A DNA stretch of 64,000 nt from Lentibacillus amyloliquefaciens. GTDB taxonomy: Bacteria > Bacillota > Bacilli > Bacillales > Amphibacillaceae. The notes under the pieces were generated by a model. It made no database searches. It was not told the DNA's origin and worked only from the letters and a program-made list of their open reading frames with translations. The stretch lies in contig NZ_CP013862.1 of the NCBI RefSeq assembly GCF_001307805.1, positions 2,666,001-2,730,000 of the forward strand. Reading direction: 5' to 3'. Shown here piece after piece: positions 33,106 to 47,995 of the stretch; the stretch's first letter is position 1, and every line of letters begins with the position of its first letter. Made by a program: the position numbers and the translations under genes.

Positions 33106-33990
33106 CTATTCGCTGCGATCTTGCATGCGGTCTTGACCTTCCAAGGTACCAATCTCAATTCCTTTCATGGCCGTGCCAAGGTCTTTGGAAAGTTCACCAA
33201 TCAGCTTATAATCCGTATAATGTGTTGTCGCTTCAACAATTGCTCTCGCATATTTTGCAGGATTGGTTGATTTGAAAATACCGGATCCGACAAACACGCC
33301 ATCTGCTCCCAGCTGCATCATTAATGCCGCATCAGCCGGACTTGCAACACCGCCGGCAGCAAAGTTGACGACAGGCAGGCGACCTTCCTCTTTGACTTCC
33401 ATCAGCAATTCATATGGCGCACCGATCTCTTTTGCAAACGTCATCACTTCATCATCCGACATTGAACTCAGCTTTCTGATTTCAGACTGTACCTGACGCA
33501 TATGCCGGACAGCTTCAACGATATTGCCTGTACCCGGTTCACCTTTTGTACGAAGCATGGACGCCCCTTCACCAATACGGCGTGCTGCTTCACCAAGGTT
33601 ACGGCAGCCGCACACAAACGGTACAGTGTAATCCGATTTTTTCAAATGAAATTCTTCGTCTGCAGGTGTTAATACTTCACTTTCATCAATATAATCAACA
33701 CCCATCGCTTCAAGTACACGGGCTTCCACAATATGGCCAATGCGTGCTTTAGCCATGACCGGAATCGAGACGGCATTCATGACTTCTTCGGTAATTTCAG
33801 GGGTGGCCATTCGGGCTACTCCGCCAGCAGCACGTATATCAGACGGCACCCGTTCCAGTGCCATGACCGCCACCGCTCCTGCTTCTTCAGCGATTTTCGC
33901 CTGTTCGGCATTTACAACGTCCATAATGACGCCGCCTTTTTGCATTTCTGCCATACCACGTTTCACACGTTCTGTTCCTGTATTTCCCAT
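33106..33990 (-). CDS. pdxS: pyridoxal 5'-phosphate synthase subunit PdxS
   Basis: Start at the ATG at 33990 ([20 protein letters not shown]), behind AGGAGG, giving 294 residues. It is a beta/alpha barrel that condenses ribose 5-phosphate, glyceraldehyde 3-phosphate and ammonia to PLP. Active-site lysines lie in [20 protein letters not shown] and [12 protein letters not shown]. Length and extreme conservation are typical. Confidence 0.97.
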   Translation of the reverse strand: MGNTGTERVKRGMAEMQKGGVIMDVVNAEQAKIAEEAGAVAVMALERVPSDIRAAGGVARMATPEITEEVMNAVSIPVMAKARIGHIVEARVLEAMGVDYIDESEVLTPADEEFHLKKSDYTVPFVCGCRNLGEAARRIGEGASMLRTKGEPGTGNIVEAVRHMRQVQSEIRKLSSMSDDEVMTFAKEIGAPYELLMEVKEEGRLPVVNFAAGGVASPADAALMMQLGADGVFVGSGIFKSTNPAKYARAIVEATTHYTDYKLIGELSKDLGTAMKGIEIGTLEGQDRMQDRSE

Positions 33991-34051
33991 ATATACGCCT
34001 CCTGTATAATTGACCATTGGATTTTTAGCCTTGCATCTTGTCAGGTCTTAT

Positions 34052-35398
34052 TTAAAACCAGCCTTTAACTGTATCAACGACCGTGCTGAATATGTCTGTA
34101 AAGAAGCTGCCAATAGCTCCAAGAGTCAGCATAAACCAGTTATTCTTTTCAACGGCATCCTGTGCAACCAGATTAATTGATCCAGGACTCTCGTCAGGCA
34201 AAATAGAGCCATAATTTTCATCATCACCATTATAGGTCACTTTAGCAGTACCGACTTTTTCACCTTTTTCAATCGGTGCTGTTAATTCACCACTTTCATT
34301 CATTAAATCTTCATTGAAATGATATTCGATGGTATAATTCTCTGCCTGTTCACCTTTAACAGAGGCATTGAAAGCTTGATCTGTCGCAACCTGTACAGTA
34401 TCTTCTTTACCTTTTAATACAGGAATAGATGATTCACCTTCCAGCTGATAGCCTGCCGGGAAGATTTCCTGATTTTCAAATTGCTCAAAACCATAATCCA
34501 AAAGCTTAGCGGTTTCCTGGAAACGTGCTTCCATACTCTCTGTTTTCATAACAACGGATATCAGACGATTGCCATCTTGTTCAGCTGTACCGGTGAAGGC
34601 ATATTTAGCGAGATCTGTATGACCGGTTTTCAATCCGTCCATACCTTCATAATAAAATTGCTGGAGCGAACTGGATTCCTCACCATGTTTCAACATCCAG
34701 TTCCAGTTCGTAATCGTTTCACCTTCAAATTCAGTTGACGGAATTTTCGTGACATCAAGTGCTTCAGGATAATCATTAATTAAACGGTATGCCAAAAGAG
34801 CTGATGAACGGGCTGATAATAAATTATTGGCATTCGGATCAGTACCCTCCGGCACGTTTTCACCAAGTGATGAATTCGCAAGGCCGGTAGAATTGACAAA
34901 TTCTGTATCTGTCAAGCCCATTTCTTCTGCTTTGGCATTCATCATCTTGACGAATTCACCTTCAGATCCGGCAATCAGCTCAGCCAGTGCAATACTCGTC
35001 GCATTATCCGAGTTGATTGCCATGGCATCATATAATTGTTTAACGGTATAGTCTTTATTTTGTTGTAAACCTACCCCCGAGGATGATGTATCCGCAGAGA
35101 TGCTGTAGGCATAGTCACTGATCTGTGTTGTCGTATCCCAGCTGATTTGACCTTCCTCAATAGCCTCATGTACAAGATATTCAGTCATTATTTTGGTCAT
35201 ACTAGCTGGAGGTAGTGCCATATCAGGGTTTTTTGCATAAATAATATTCCCTGTCTCATAGTCAACCAGGATTGCTGATTCAGCCTCAATGTCTACCGGT
35301 TCTGCAGCTTTTACAGAATGAGGCTGAATGGCAATGGTTAAAAGCATTACCATTGTAACAAGTAATAGCGGCACGAATTTCCTTAAGTTGTATCTCAC
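34052..35398 (-). CDS. dacA: D-alanyl-D-alanine carboxypeptidase (PBP5 type)
   Basis: The GTG at 35398 (MRYNLRKFVPLLLV), behind GGAGGT, gives 448 residues. Signal peptide to about residue 32 (SVKA). Active-site motifs are S-M-T-K in PPASMTKIM, S-D-N in AINSDNATSIALAE, and K-T-G in MDGLKTGHTDLA. A C-terminal beta domain and an amphipathic tail (FTDIFSTVVDTVKGWF) anchor it to the membrane. It trims the terminal D-Ala of peptidoglycan side chains. Located between guaB and pdxS, as in B. subtilis. Confidence 0.95.
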   Translation of the reverse strand: MRYNLRKFVPLLLVTMVMLLTIAIQPHSVKAAEPVDIEAESAILVDYETGNIIYAKNPDMALPPASMTKIMTEYLVHEAIEEGQISWDTTTQISDYAYSISADTSSSGVGLQQNKDYTVKQLYDAMAINSDNATSIALAELIAGSEGEFVKMMNAKAEEMGLTDTEFVNSTGLANSSLGENVPEGTDPNANNLLSARSSALLAYRLINDYPEALDVTKIPSTEFEGETITNWNWMLKHGEESSSLQQFYYEGMDGLKTGHTDLAKYAFTGTAEQDGNRLISVVMKTESMEARFQETAKLLDYGFEQFENQEIFPAGYQLEGESSIPVLKGKEDTVQVATDQAFNASVKGEQAENYTIEYHFNEDLMNESGELTAPIEKGEKVGTAKVTYNGDDENYGSILPDESPGSINLVAQDAVEKNNWFMLTLGAIGSFFTDIFSTVVDTVKGWF

Positions 35399-35510
35399 TT
35401 TCTCTACCTCCACCTTATTGATGAAAAACATCTGTTGATTTATATCAGGCTGTTAAATAAAGCCTTCTATTAATTTTTTATACCTCTGATATTTTACCAT
35501 AAAAAATTGA

Positions 35511-35541
35511 AAAAAAATAGACAGGGAAAAGCCCTATCTAA
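35511..35541 (-). terminator. terminator of guaB
   Basis: On the minus strand TAGATAGGGC / CCCTGTCTA around TTTT, then TTTTTTT, 35 bp beyond the guaB stop. Confidence 0.8.
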
Positions 35542-35575
35542 TAAATATTCAGTAGGTACGATTGACTATTTTGAA

Positions 35576-37045
<1,470 letters not shown>

Positions 37046-37083
37046 TCATCCTCCTATCAGAAATTATTTATAAAGTGAAACTT

Positions 37084-37176
37084 CATTCAGTAAAGTGTTC
37101 TTCTTTACTGAATGTTAGTTGAACAGAATCGGTCATTTAGGATCAGTTGCCGCTATATTCCCGCGGTTTACTGACC
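37084..37176 (-). promoter_or_regulatory. structured 5' leader of guaB
   Basis: Two strong hairpins: CATTCAGTAAA / TTTACTGAATG (37084-37114, 9-nt loop) and, further upstream, GGTCAGT..CCGC / GCGG..ACTGATC (37141-37176). No purine-riboswitch core sequence is visible. It may be a regulatory or stabilising leader. Confidence 0.45.
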
Positions 37177-37343
37177 ATTAAATACGGGAAAAATGATTAT
37201 TCTTTTTTAAGCTGGTCAAACTATACTTGTCTTACTATTGTTATTTAGAATACGCCAACAAAAAAGCTTTTTCAATACAATAACAAACACATATTAAAAA
37301 AAAATCAATTCAGAAAATTTGTATAAATAGTGAGGAGTATTTT

Positions 37344-38295
37344 ATGATCAATCAGTCTGATAGGGACCTATATACTTATCTTCAGTCACAACAGACAGCA
37401 CAGCGTTATTTAAATGACTGCTATAAACAACTTGATGGTATCGATACGACCGTGAAGAGTTTTGAAAATAGCCAGCCCTTCATCCATTATTTGGATCATG
37501 GCGTCCGGTTTTATGAGAATGGCAAAAGTATGGAAACCTTGCTCCAGCCGATGCTGTTTTTTTACGGCATGGTCCATATACTGAAAGCAGTGTTATTAAC
37601 TGTCAGACCAAATTATCCGGAAACAACGGCAGTATTAGCACATGGTGTCTCAAGCAGAAAGCGCAAAAAGAAAGATTATACGTTTTTGAAAGATGAAGTG
37701 AAAATTCAGCACAATGGACTCTATCCTTATTTCACACATTATTTACTGGGCATTAAAGAATCACCATTTGAAAAAATTACTATGGAGCGGCTTCTGGCCT
37801 TAATACCGGAGATGACCTCCATGTTCACTTTTCATCAGCAGGACAAAATGACTGCTGTCGGCCGTTTTGATACCTCACATTTAAAATTTCCCGTCTCATT
37901 GCTCGACAGCTACCACTTAACAGCCAATGCTTTTATTAAGCGTATCAAACGCTATTTGCCGGCTATTCAGCATACAGAAACACATGGGCAGTAATTGATA
38001 TTTATTTGGATGCGCCGTTCAAACCTGCCCATAACAGTCCGTTTTTCACTGAAACAAACGGCAGTGCTATTTATTTTCCCATCCACCGCGAAAATTTTCT
38101 CCCGATTTCTGAAATTATGATACATTATTTGCTTTTGTACAATTTAAGCATGCTGTGCCGCTATGAATCCCAATGGTGGGGGAACTGCTGACAGCCAAGC
38201 CGGACGCAGATTATCCGTTTATTAAAGCCTTTTTGAAAATTACTTCCGAGAAAATCCCGAACCTTCTCGAAGAACTCCTTTTGCAAAAATACTAG
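37344..38295 (+). pseudogene. yaaC: yaaC homologue broken by two single-base deletions
   Basis: The first frame gives 216 residues (MINQSDRDLYTYLQSQQTAQ..) and stops after ETHGQ at 37994. The next frame continues WAVIDIYLDAPFKPAHN and ..CRYESQWWG to about 38180. A third ends ELLTAKPDADYPFIKAFLKI and ..EELLLQKY at 38295. One missing base near 37985 and one missing G near 38176-38182 account for both breaks. The restored protein would be about 317 residues, the YaaC length. YaaC is a conserved protein of unknown function next to guaB. The gene is either decaying or mis-sequenced. Confidence 0.8.
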
Positions 38296-38508
38296 GATAA
38301 ACAGCCGGACTTCCTCAAGTTATCCAAGAACACGTTTACAACAGAATTATCAAATTTCGCAGATTGCGCTCATGCTGCAGTTTTTCAACAATTTTGGAAT
38401 GTGTCCTCTCATTCTCAGATGTCATCTTTAAGTAAACATCACATAAAAGGCTTTTTATAGTCCTCTACTGTCTTTTTATATTGTTCTCCATATGCCTTTT
38501 TGACTAAA

Positions 38509-38543
38509 ATGGTGACCCAAAACGATTACTGTTGGGTCACCAT
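38509..38543 (-). terminator. terminator of gyrA
   Basis: ATGGTGACCCA / TGGGTCACCAT around a 13-nt loop; TTTTAGTC follows on the minus strand. The 38296-38508 stretch before it holds no gene or rRNA. Confidence 0.8.
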
Positions 38544-38563
38544 CAAACAAAGCTATTGATTCA

Positions 38564-41065
38564 TTAAGTTTCCTGATCTTCTTCTGAGCTTGTTTCGGAG
38601 TCTTCATTTTCATCAGTATTCAACTCATCTAGTTCTTCATCTTTATCTACTTTTGCAACCGTTGCAACTTCCTCATTATCATTCAAACGGATCAGACGGA
38701 CACCTTGTGCATTTCGTCCGGTCTGTGAGATTCCTTCAACCGGAATTCGAATCAGCACACCGGCGACTGTTATGAGCATGATTTCTTCATCGTCTGTCAC
38801 AGCTTTAACCGCGACAACTTCATTATCATCGGCGAGTTTACACGTGAAAATTCCCTTACCGCCGCGGTTTGTAATACGGTATTGCTCTTCTGGTGTACGT
38901 TTTCCGATACCTTTATTGGTTACATGGAGCACTTCAACGCCTTTATCCAAAATCTCCATGGAAACAACTTCATCATCATCGCGCAGTGATATGCCACGCA
39001 CACCGGCTGCATTTCTTCCCATTGAACGGACCTGGTCTTCCGGAAAACGGATAAGATAGCCATTTTTCGTGCCCATCATGATATCTTTGGTTGCATCTGT
39101 CATCCTGACTGAGATTAATTCATCTTCATCCCTCAGACCGACTGCAATCAGCCCGCCTTTTCGTATATTGGCAAATTGCGATAACTTCGTGCGTTTGGAC
39201 AAGCCATATCTCGTCGTGAAGAACAAGAAATAATCCTCACTGTATTCAGCGACTGAAATAACAGCGTTGATCCATTCATCTTTCTCCACCTGCAATAAAT
39301 TAATAATCGGTATGCCTTTGGCAGTACGGCTGAATTCCGGAACTTCATAACCTTTGGCACGATAGACTTTCCCTTTATTTGTAAAGAAGAGAATCGTATC
39401 ATGGGTTGATGTTGACACCAAATGTTCAACAAAGTCATCCTCATTCGTTTCCATGCCCTGGATGCCGCGTCCGCCGCGTTTTTGTGTCCGATATGTTGAT
39501 GCAGGCAAACGTTTTACATATCCTTGGTGTGTCAGGGTAATGACCACATTTTCCTCAGGAATCAAATCTTCATCATCAATAAAATCTGCCCCGCCGGAGA
39601 CGATTTCTGTGCGTCGATCATCATTATATTTCTCTTTAATCTCTGTCAGTTCTTCCCGGATAATTTCCAGAACCTTTTCATCGTCTGCCAAAATGGCTCT
39701 CAATTCATCGATTTGCTTGAGCAAGTCATTGTATTCATTGACAATCTTTTCGCGTTCCAATCCCGTCAGACGCTGCAAACGCATATCCAGAATAGCCTGG
39801 GCCTGTTTCTCACTCAGATCGTAATTCTCCATCAAGCCGTCACGGGCAACATCGGTTGTTTTCGATTCACGAATCAGCGAAATGACTTCATCAAGATGGT
39901 CAAGTGCCACCCGCAAACCTTCCAAAATATGTGCCCGCGCTTCAGCTTTACGCAGTTCAAAAGCAGTTCGGCGCTTAACAATTTCTTTCTGATGATCCAG
40001 GTAATGTTCAAGACACTGCTTAATCGTTAATACTTGCGGAGCCCCGTCAACCAAGGCAAGCATATTAACGCCAAATGTTGTCTGCAGAGCCGTATATTTA
40101 TATAAATTATTTAGTACTATATTTGGATTGGCATCACGCCTGAGTTCGATAACAACACGCAGGCCATTGCGGTCTGATTCGTCACGCAGATCGGTGATTC
40201 CGTCAATGCGTTTGTCGCGGACAAGTTCTGCAATTTTCTCAATCAATTTCGCTTTATTAACCTGGTAAGGCAATTCGGTTGCAATGATCGTTGATTTGCC
40301 ATTTGACTGTTCGTCAATATGGGTTTTTGCACGAATGGTTACTGAGCCTTTTCCAGTTTCGAATGCTTTACGGATGCCGCTTCTGCCTATAATTTCACCA
40401 GCTGTTGGAAAGTCAGGACCGTAAATATGATTTTCCATTAGTTCACTAATCGTAATTTCCGGATCTTTAATGACAGCGAGTACCGCATCAATTGTCTCAC
40501 CAATATTATGAGGCGGAATATTGGTTGCCATCCCGACGGCAATCCCTACGCCGCCATTTATAAGCAGGTTTGGAAAACGGGCAGGAAAGACAACTGGTTC
40601 CCGTTCTGCTCCGTCATAATTGTCCGTATAATCAACGGTGTCTTTATTAATATCCCGCAGCAGTTCCATCGAAATCTTGGACATGCGTGCCTCAGTATAA
40701 CGCATGGCTGCCGCTGAGTCACCATCGACTGAACCAAAATTGCCATGCCCATCCACTAGCATGTAGCGATAACTGAAATCCTGGGCCATGCGCACCATGG
40801 CCTCATAAACAGCCGAATCCCCGTGTGGGTGATACTTACCAATAACTTCACCAACAATACGGGCTGATTTTTTATAGGCCTTATCTGAATGCATGCCAAG
40901 GTCGTTCATGGCATACAAAATTCTGCGGTGGACAGGTTTCATGCCGTCACGCACATCGGGCAGTGCGCGTGAGACGATGACACTCATAGCATAATCAAGA
41001 AAAGACGTGCGCATTTCCTGACCTAAATTAATTTCCTGTACGCTGGGACGATGTTCATCCGCCAT
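38564..41065 (-). CDS. gyrA: DNA gyrase subunit A
   Basis: The 833-residue protein has the catalytic tyrosine in [14 protein letters not shown]. The quinolone-determining region reads [20 protein letters not shown], with the sensitive-type Ser and Glu. The six-bladed C-terminal domain carries the GyrA box [10 protein letters not shown]. It ends in a long acidic tail (..[16 protein letters not shown]). It breaks and rejoins DNA to introduce negative supercoils with GyrB, encoded 82 bp upstream. Confidence 0.98.
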   Translation of the reverse strand: MADEHRPSVQEINLGQEMRTSFLDYAMSVIVSRALPDVRDGMKPVHRRILYAMNDLGMHSDKAYKKSARIVGEVIGKYHPHGDSAVYEAMVRMAQDFSYRYMLVDGHGNFGSVDGDSAAAMRYTEARMSKISMELLRDINKDTVDYTDNYDGAEREPVVFPARFPNLLINGGVGIAVGMATNIPPHNIGETIDAVLAVIKDPEITISELMENHIYGPDFPTAGEIIGRSGIRKAFETGKGSVTIRAKTHIDEQSNGKSTIIATELPYQVNKAKLIEKIAELVRDKRIDGITDLRDESDRNGLRVVIELRRDANPNIVLNNLYKYTALQTTFGVNMLALVDGAPQVLTIKQCLEHYLDHQKEIVKRRTAFELRKAEARAHILEGLRVALDHLDEVISLIRESKTTDVARDGLMENYDLSEKQAQAILDMRLQRLTGLEREKIVNEYNDLLKQIDELRAILADDEKVLEIIREELTEIKEKYNDDRRTEIVSGGADFIDDEDLIPEENVVITLTHQGYVKRLPASTYRTQKRGGRGIQGMETNEDDFVEHLVSTSTHDTILFFTNKGKVYRAKGYEVPEFSRTAKGIPIINLLQVEKDEWINAVISVAEYSEDYFLFFTTRYGLSKRTKLSQFANIRKGGLIAVGLRDEDELISVRMTDATKDIMMGTKNGYLIRFPEDQVRSMGRNAAGVRGISLRDDDEVVSMEILDKGVEVLHVTNKGIGKRTPEEQYRITNRGGKGIFTCKLADDNEVVAVKAVTDDEEIMLITVAGVLIRIPVEGISQTGRNAQGVRLIRLNDNEEVATVAKVDKDEELDELNTDENEDSETSSEEDQET

Positions 41066-41147
41066 TTACAAATACCTCCAAATCTTCCTTAAGTCGGTAT
41101 TTCTGCCATCCTGACTTAAAGTCTCTGTTTTCTGTCCGAATGTTTTT

Positions 41148-43100
<1,953 letters not shown>

Positions 43101-43175
43101 TCAGCCAAATTGAAAGGCATAAGTTTTCATATACTTTGAAAATATTTTTAAGTGTTGTTCAACAATATACTTCAC

Positions 43176-43454
43176 TTATTCAATTTCATCTGAATAGTCA
43201 TCCAGTTTACTAATTGTTGAGATCATGCTTGCGCGTTTTTTTAACGTTGAGACTGACAACGAACTGAAATAAATCTGATCATTCGTAACAACAACTGACT
43301 TTGCTTCGTCAGTTGGACCGAAAACTTTTTTCTGTTTAGTGTTGTTTTTGATCATTTTATCCATGGTGCCGGATGAGGTCACCACTCCATGATCAATGAT
43401 GGAAATGACATCTCCTGATTGGATGACATTATCATTGCCTATATGAATAAACAT
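43176..43454 (-). CDS. remB: RemB/YaaB-like DUF370 protein
   Basis: ATG at 43454 (MFIHIGNDNVIQSGDVISII), behind GGGAGGG, gives 92 residues. It has a DUF370 (RemA-like) fold with the pattern HGVVTSSGTMDKMI, followed by VVTNDQIYFSSLSVSTLKKR. In B. subtilis RemB (YaaB) supports matrix-gene expression for biofilms. It lies between recF and gyrB, its conserved place. Confidence 0.9.
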   Translation of the reverse strand: MFIHIGNDNVIQSGDVISIIDHGVVTSSGTMDKMIKNNTKQKKVFGPTDEAKSVVVTNDQIYFSSLSVSTLKKRASMISTISKLDDYSDEIE

Positions 43455-43468
43455 CGTATCCCTCCCCA

Positions 43469-44581
43469 TCATGTAACGACCTTACCATTCTCAATCCGGT
43501 ATAACTGTGCTTCATGAAGCGTTTCATGATTGACCCCATTAATATTAGTTGTGGACACAATCGTTTGGACTTTTCCCTTGATTGTGTCTAATAAATGGGA
43601 TTGCCTGTGGTCATCCAATTCACTTAAAACATCATCAAGAAGCAATACCGGGTATTCACCGACTTCATTATATATAAGCTCTATCTCTGCCAATTTAACC
43701 GATAAGGCGGTCGTTCGCTGCTGACCCTGGGATCCATAGGTCTGTACATCTTTATCATTGACATAGAACATCATATCATCCCGGTGGGGTCCGATTAACG
43801 TTGTCCCGCGGTCTATCTCTTTTTCCTGCAATTCATGGAATTTATTGGTATAGATACTCTCCAGCTTTGCCTTATCAGCTGATTCTGATACCTCTATCGT
43901 CGATGAATAGCAGATATCCAGTTTCTCCGTTTGATGGCTTATGCCACGATGGATCGGACTCGCCCATTGACGCAGCAAATCAAGAAAAATAAACCGCCGC
44001 TCCACTAATATGGCCGCATGCTGACTCAACTGCTCCGTCAGCACATAGAGCATTGTTTTGTCCTGTTTTTCAAAGCGCTGTAACTGTTTCAGTAAGTGAT
44101 TTCGCTGTTTTAATATTTTTTGATATTGGCCAAGATGATAAATATATGTCGGTTGTATCTGGCCGAGTTCCATATCGATAAAACGTCTTCTCATCTGTGG
44201 TGCGCCTTTGACAAGTGCTAAATGCTCAGGTGCGAATATAACAACGTTCAAAGCGCCGATATATTCGCTTAGCTTTTTTTGCTCAATGTGATTTAATTTT
44301 GCTTTTTTGCCTTTGGCTGACAATACGATTTCAAGGGGGAATGATTGTTCTCGCTTTTTAACCCTGCCTTCTATTTTAGCATACTCCTGCTCCCATTGGA
44401 TAAGTTCTTTTTCTCTGGGTGTACGATGGGATTTCGAAAAAGCAAGAACATAGATGGCTTCCATGAGATTGGTTTTCCCTTGAGCATTCTCACCGATGAT
44501 CATATTAATTTTATCGTCGAATGTAATATCAAGTTCGTTGTAATTCCGATAATTTTTTAATTGTAAGTGTTCGATATTCAT
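43469..44581 (-). CDS. recF: DNA replication and repair protein RecF
   Basis: The ATG at 44581 ([20 protein letters not shown]) gives 370 residues, the normal length. Walker [16 protein letters not shown] (about 30-44), the ABC signature [16 protein letters not shown] and Walker [17 protein letters not shown] are all present. It loads RecA at gaps with RecO and RecR. A longer upstream reading would overlap yaaA and has no support. Confidence 0.97.
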   Translation of the reverse strand: MNIEHLQLKNYRNYNELDITFDDKINMIIGENAQGKTNLMEAIYVLAFSKSHRTPREKELIQWEQEYAKIEGRVKKREQSFPLEIVLSAKGKKAKLNHIEQKKLSEYIGALNVVIFAPEHLALVKGAPQMRRRFIDMELGQIQPTYIYHLGQYQKILKQRNHLLKQLQRFEKQDKTMLYVLTEQLSQHAAILVERRFIFLDLLRQWASPIHRGISHQTEKLDICYSSTIEVSESADKAKLESIYTNKFHELQEKEIDRGTTLIGPHRDDMMFYVNDKDVQTYGSQGQQRTTALSVKLAEIELIYNEVGEYPVLLLDDVLSELDDHRQSHLLDTIKGKVQTIVSTTNINGVNHETLHEAQLYRIENGKVVT

Positions 44582-44594
44582 TAAAAATTCCCCG

Positions 44595-44861
44595 TCAGTG
44601 ATCTTTCGTGACAATATAAGTGCCGATGTCTTCCATCTCAACAACATCATCCGGATAGAGTTTTCTGCCTCTTCTATGCTCACGTTCACCATTTACAAAT
44701 ACACCTTCATCCTGTAGGAATGCTTTCACCATGCCGCCGGAATCAAGTATATTAAGCAGTTTGATAAATTGCCCCAGAGGAATGTATTCAGTTTCGATCA
44801 TGACTTTTTCAGGTTCCTGCAAATTAATCACCAAACTTTTCCCAATAATAATAACGGTCAC
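44595..44861 (-). CDS. yaaA: S4-domain protein YaaA (RlbA-type)
   Basis: The 88-residue version from the GTG at 44861 has AGGAAG upstream; a start at [12 protein letters not shown] would give a YaaA-like 70 residues. The S4 RNA-binding domain reads [20 protein letters not shown] then [20 protein letters not shown]. YaaA lies between dnaN and recF in Bacilli and is linked to 50S ribosome assembly. The start site is uncertain. Confidence 0.9.
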   Translation of the reverse strand: MTVIIIGKSLVINLQEPEKVMIETEYIPLGQFIKLLNILDSGGMVKAFLQDEGVFVNGEREHRRGRKLYPDDVVEMEDIGTYIVTKDH

Positions 44862-45205
44862 TTGTACTTCCTATCTATTTTACTAAAGATTTAGGGTTAA
44901 AGAAAGGAATGTTACTTAAACAGCGATAATATGACATATAAGAAAATCCATCAGCCTGAAGTCCTGATGGATTAATGTGAGCTTTTAGTTTTTTTAAATA
45001 GAGGTCAAGAAAGTATAAAATTTTTTTATCAAATCTGCTTTGTGCATGAAAAGTGACGTCCGGCTCAAGTGCTCAGCAACTATCAAACTTCACACTCCTC
45101 TACTACGATTAGTCAACATCGACTCACTACATTCGTCGTGTCTCCCTTATCTCATTGCGGAATGCTCCAGTTTGTACGTTGCTAAACGGGCACTTGCACT
45201 TTTGT
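44862..45205. other. dnaN-yaaA intergenic region with hairpin and possible element remnant
   Basis: A hairpin ATCCATCAG / CTGATGGAT (44945-44973) may terminate dnaN. At 45052-45196 the ends GGCTCAAGTGC..CAGCAAC and GTTGC..GGGCACTTGCAC are imperfectly inverted, suggesting a small MITE-like remnant. No gene is seen. Confidence 0.4.
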
Positions 45206-46342
45206 TCAATATGTTCTGACAGGCAAAATTAGTTGAAGCATTGAATCATCACCGGACGGTTTAATGATAAACGGCCGCATAGCACCGGTGAATTCAATGG
45301 TCACCTCATCATTTTCCATTACCTTTAATGCATCGAGCATGTATTTTGAACTGAATGAGATTTTAAGGTCTTCACCCTCAAGCGATTGAATGGAAACTTC
45401 CTCGGCTACCTGACCAACTTCCGGTGAGTTACTCGTAATTTCCAACAGTTTATTTTCTTTCGTCGTCAGTTTAACAACATTATTCCGTTCTTCTCTTGCA
45501 AGCAACGATGCACGGTCAATCGTATTGCTTAATTCTTTCGTTTTCACGTGAATGATTGTTTGGCTTTTGTCCGGAATCAGCCGGGAAGTTTCCGGATAAT
45601 TACCATCGAGAAGCCGTGACAGGAAATTCAAATGTTTTGTCCGGAATAAAATTTGATTATTGGCGACATTGATTTCAACTTTTTCATCATTGTCATCTAG
45701 AATTTTATTTAGTTCATTCAAGCTTTTCCCGGGCACAACGATATTGGAAAGATTAAGTTGCACACCCTCAAGCGGCACATTTCTTGAAGCAAGACGATGA
45801 CTGTCAGTTCCCGTGAAAATTAATGTTTCATTTTCAATTTTAATATTAACCCCGGTTAAAATAGGTCTTGTTTCCATCGTTGAGACAGCAAATCCGGTTT
45901 GTTTAATTAAATTTTTAAGTAAATCAGACTGGAGTTCGAAACTGTTTTCAGTTTGTATTGTCGGCAACTGTGGATATTCGCTGGCATCTTGTCCATTTAG
46001 GTTGAATTTTGCTTTTCCGGACTGGATTGTAACGTTAAAATTTTCATCTGTTTCGATTTCGACTTGTTTTTCAGGCAGTTTGCGCACAATTTCTGAAAAA
46101 TAGCGTGCTTGTAAAACAACTCTTCCTGCTTCGATATGCTCTGCATTCACTATGCCATCTTCTTCAGCAGGAATAAATGATTCGATTGAAATATCTGAGT
46201 CACTTCCTGTTAACGTGATGCCATCTGATGCTGCTTCAAGTTTGAGTCCCGTCAGAATTGGAATAGCTGTTCTGGGGGAAATAGCTTTCATGACATCTTG
46301 CACACTAGCAATTAACTTGTCACGCTGAACGATAAATTTCAT
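45206..46342 (-). CDS. dnaN: DNA polymerase III sliding clamp (beta)
   Basis: The ATG at 46342 (MKFIVQRDKLIASVQDVMKA), behind AAAAAGGAG, gives 378 residues. Three clamp domains are present; the protein ends with the conserved MLQLILPVRTY motif. The dimer encircles DNA and tethers PolC/DnaE. It is transcribed downstream of dnaA across the 189-bp AT-rich intergenic stretch. Confidence 0.98.
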   Translation of the reverse strand: MKFIVQRDKLIASVQDVMKAISPRTAIPILTGLKLEAASDGITLTGSDSDISIESFIPAEEDGIVNAEHIEAGRVVLQARYFSEIVRKLPEKQVEIETDENFNVTIQSGKAKFNLNGQDASEYPQLPTIQTENSFELQSDLLKNLIKQTGFAVSTMETRPILTGVNIKIENETLIFTGTDSHRLASRNVPLEGVQLNLSNIVVPGKSLNELNKILDDNDEKVEINVANNQILFRTKHLNFLSRLLDGNYPETSRLIPDKSQTIIHVKTKELSNTIDRASLLAREERNNVVKLTTKENKLLEITSNSPEVGQVAEEVSIQSLEGEDLKISFSSKYMLDALKVMENDEVTIEFTGAMRPFIIKPSGDDSMLQLILPVRTY

Positions 46343-46531
46343 GAAATTTGATCTCCTTTTTTGGGTATTGGGTATATATATATTATTTATTAATAAAATA
46401 TAATAGTAACAGTAATAAGGCCTGTGATTATGTGGATATCTCAAAGAACTTGGCGAAATCAAAGTTATTCACATGTGGAAAAAATGTTCATAAGTATGGT
46501 CCGTTTATTCACATTATACACATGTTTATAA
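46343..46531. other. dnaA-dnaN spacer with AT-rich unwinding region
   Basis: 46371-46410 is almost pure A/T (GGTATATATATATTATTT, TTAATAAAATATAATAG), matching where B. subtilis oriC unwinds. Nearby are box-like ATGTGGATA, TTATTCACA (twice) and ATGTGGAAA. Probably the second part of a bipartite oriC. Confidence 0.7.
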
Positions 46532-47884
46532 CTAAATAGATTTCAGCTGCTCTTTTAATTCTTCAATTTCCCGGTGCAGGAGTGTATCACTTTCCATCTG
46601 CTTTACAATCTTCTCGTGTGCGTGAATCACTGTTGTGTGATCCCTTCCGCCAAATTCTTCACCAATCTTAGGCAGGGAAAAATCAGTTAGTTCCCGTGAC
46701 AGGTACATGGCGATTTGTCTAGGGAAAGCAATTGATTTTGTCCGTTTTTTAGCTGCAAAGTCTTCCAGTTTCACTTTATATTTTTCTCCAACAGCTTGTT
46801 GAATGCCGTGAATCGTAATGGTTCGCGGCTTATTGTTCGGGATGATATCCTTTAGCGCATCCGCTGCAAGTGATGCATCTATATCCTGATTGACAAGAGA
46901 AGAATAAGCGACGACACGGATTAACGCGCCTTCAAGTTCACGAATGTTGGTATCGATTTGATTTGCGATATACAGCATCACTTCATTTGGAATGTCGAGC
47001 CCTTCTGCTTTGGCTTTTTTGGATAGAATGGCGATACGTGTTTCCAAATCAGGTGGGGTGATATCTGTAATAAGTCCCCATTCGAATCTGGACCGCAGAC
47101 GATCTTCAAGTGTCGGTATCTCCTTTGGCGGCCGGTCACTTGAGATAATAATTTGTTTATTATCTTCGTGCAGCGCATTAAAGGTATGGAAAAATTCTTC
47201 CTGTGTCGATTCTTTTCCCGCTATAAATTGAATATCATCAATTAATAGAATATCGATATTACGGTATTTATTTCTGAATTGCGTTGCTTTGTTATCCATG
47301 ATGGCGTTAATGAATTCATTCGTAAACTTTTCCGATGAGAGATAGACCACATTTGCTTCAGGACTATGATCCCGGACGTAGTGGCCAATTGCATGCATCA
47401 AGTGTGTTTTGCCAAGACCGACACCACCATAAATAAACAGCGGATTATAGGCTTTTGCGGGAGCTTCCGCGACTGCCAGTGATGCAGCATGGGCAAAACG
47501 GTTGCCGGATCCGATAACAAATGTGTCAAACGTATATTTGGAATTCAGCATGGTTTTGGTTTGATCGCTTGTACCGTTATTGTTTCCGGCAGGCACTTTT
47601 TTCTGTGTTTGAATGGCGGTATTTTCCGGTTCTTGGGAATCAGGGATAATAAATTTAGTAGAGAGATTGGCTCCGGTTATTTCAAGTAAAATATCATTAA
47701 TTAAGCTTGTGTATCTTCCTTCCAGCCAGTCACGGGCAAATTCATTTGGTGCCATGACGGTCAATGTATCTTCTTTCAATGAATCGGCTTTCGTATTTTT
47801 CAGCCAGGTATCAAAGCTAGGTTTTGAAATTTTTTCTTCAATCTTTTCCAACGTCATATCCCATAAATCTTGAATGTTTTCCAA
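46532..47884 (-). CDS. dnaA: chromosomal replication initiator DnaA
   Basis: The TTG at 47884 ([20 protein letters not shown]), behind GAAAGGGGTGAG, gives 450 residues. Domain I lies at 1-80; AAA+ Walker [16 protein letters not shown] and Walker [10 protein letters not shown]; the DnaA signature in domain IV is [15 protein letters not shown]. It binds DnaA boxes in the flanking regions and melts oriC. The TTG choice rests on the ribosome site and on alignment to the B. subtilis N-terminus; GTG three codons earlier is an alternative. Confidence 0.97.
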   Translation of the reverse strand: MENIQDLWDMTLEKIEEKISKPSFDTWLKNTKADSLKEDTLTVMAPNEFARDWLEGRYTSLINDILLEITGANLSTKFIIPDSQEPENTAIQTQKKVPAGNNNGTSDQTKTMLNSKYTFDTFVIGSGNRFAHAASLAVAEAPAKAYNPLFIYGGVGLGKTHLMHAIGHYVRDHSPEANVVYLSSEKFTNEFINAIMDNKATQFRNKYRNIDILLIDDIQFIAGKESTQEEFFHTFNALHEDNKQIIISSDRPPKEIPTLEDRLRSRFEWGLITDITPPDLETRIAILSKKAKAEGLDIPNEVMLYIANQIDTNIRELEGALIRVVAYSSLVNQDIDASLAADALKDIIPNNKPRTITIHGIQQAVGEKYKVKLEDFAAKKRTKSIAFPRQIAMYLSRELTDFSLPKIGEEFGGRDHTTVIHAHEKIVKQMESDTLLHREIEELKEQLKSI

Positions 47885-47995
47885 TCCACTCACCCCTTTC
47901 AGATGTGATAGATGATAGAAAAACCCTTTCCCGGTCATTCATGGCATAAATAACTAAAGGAAAGGTTTTTTGTTAAAAAAAATGTGCGTATATGG

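Noticed and set aside
37084..37240. Purine riboswitch before guaB
   Set aside because: The conserved junction and loop sequences of the purine aptamer are not present.
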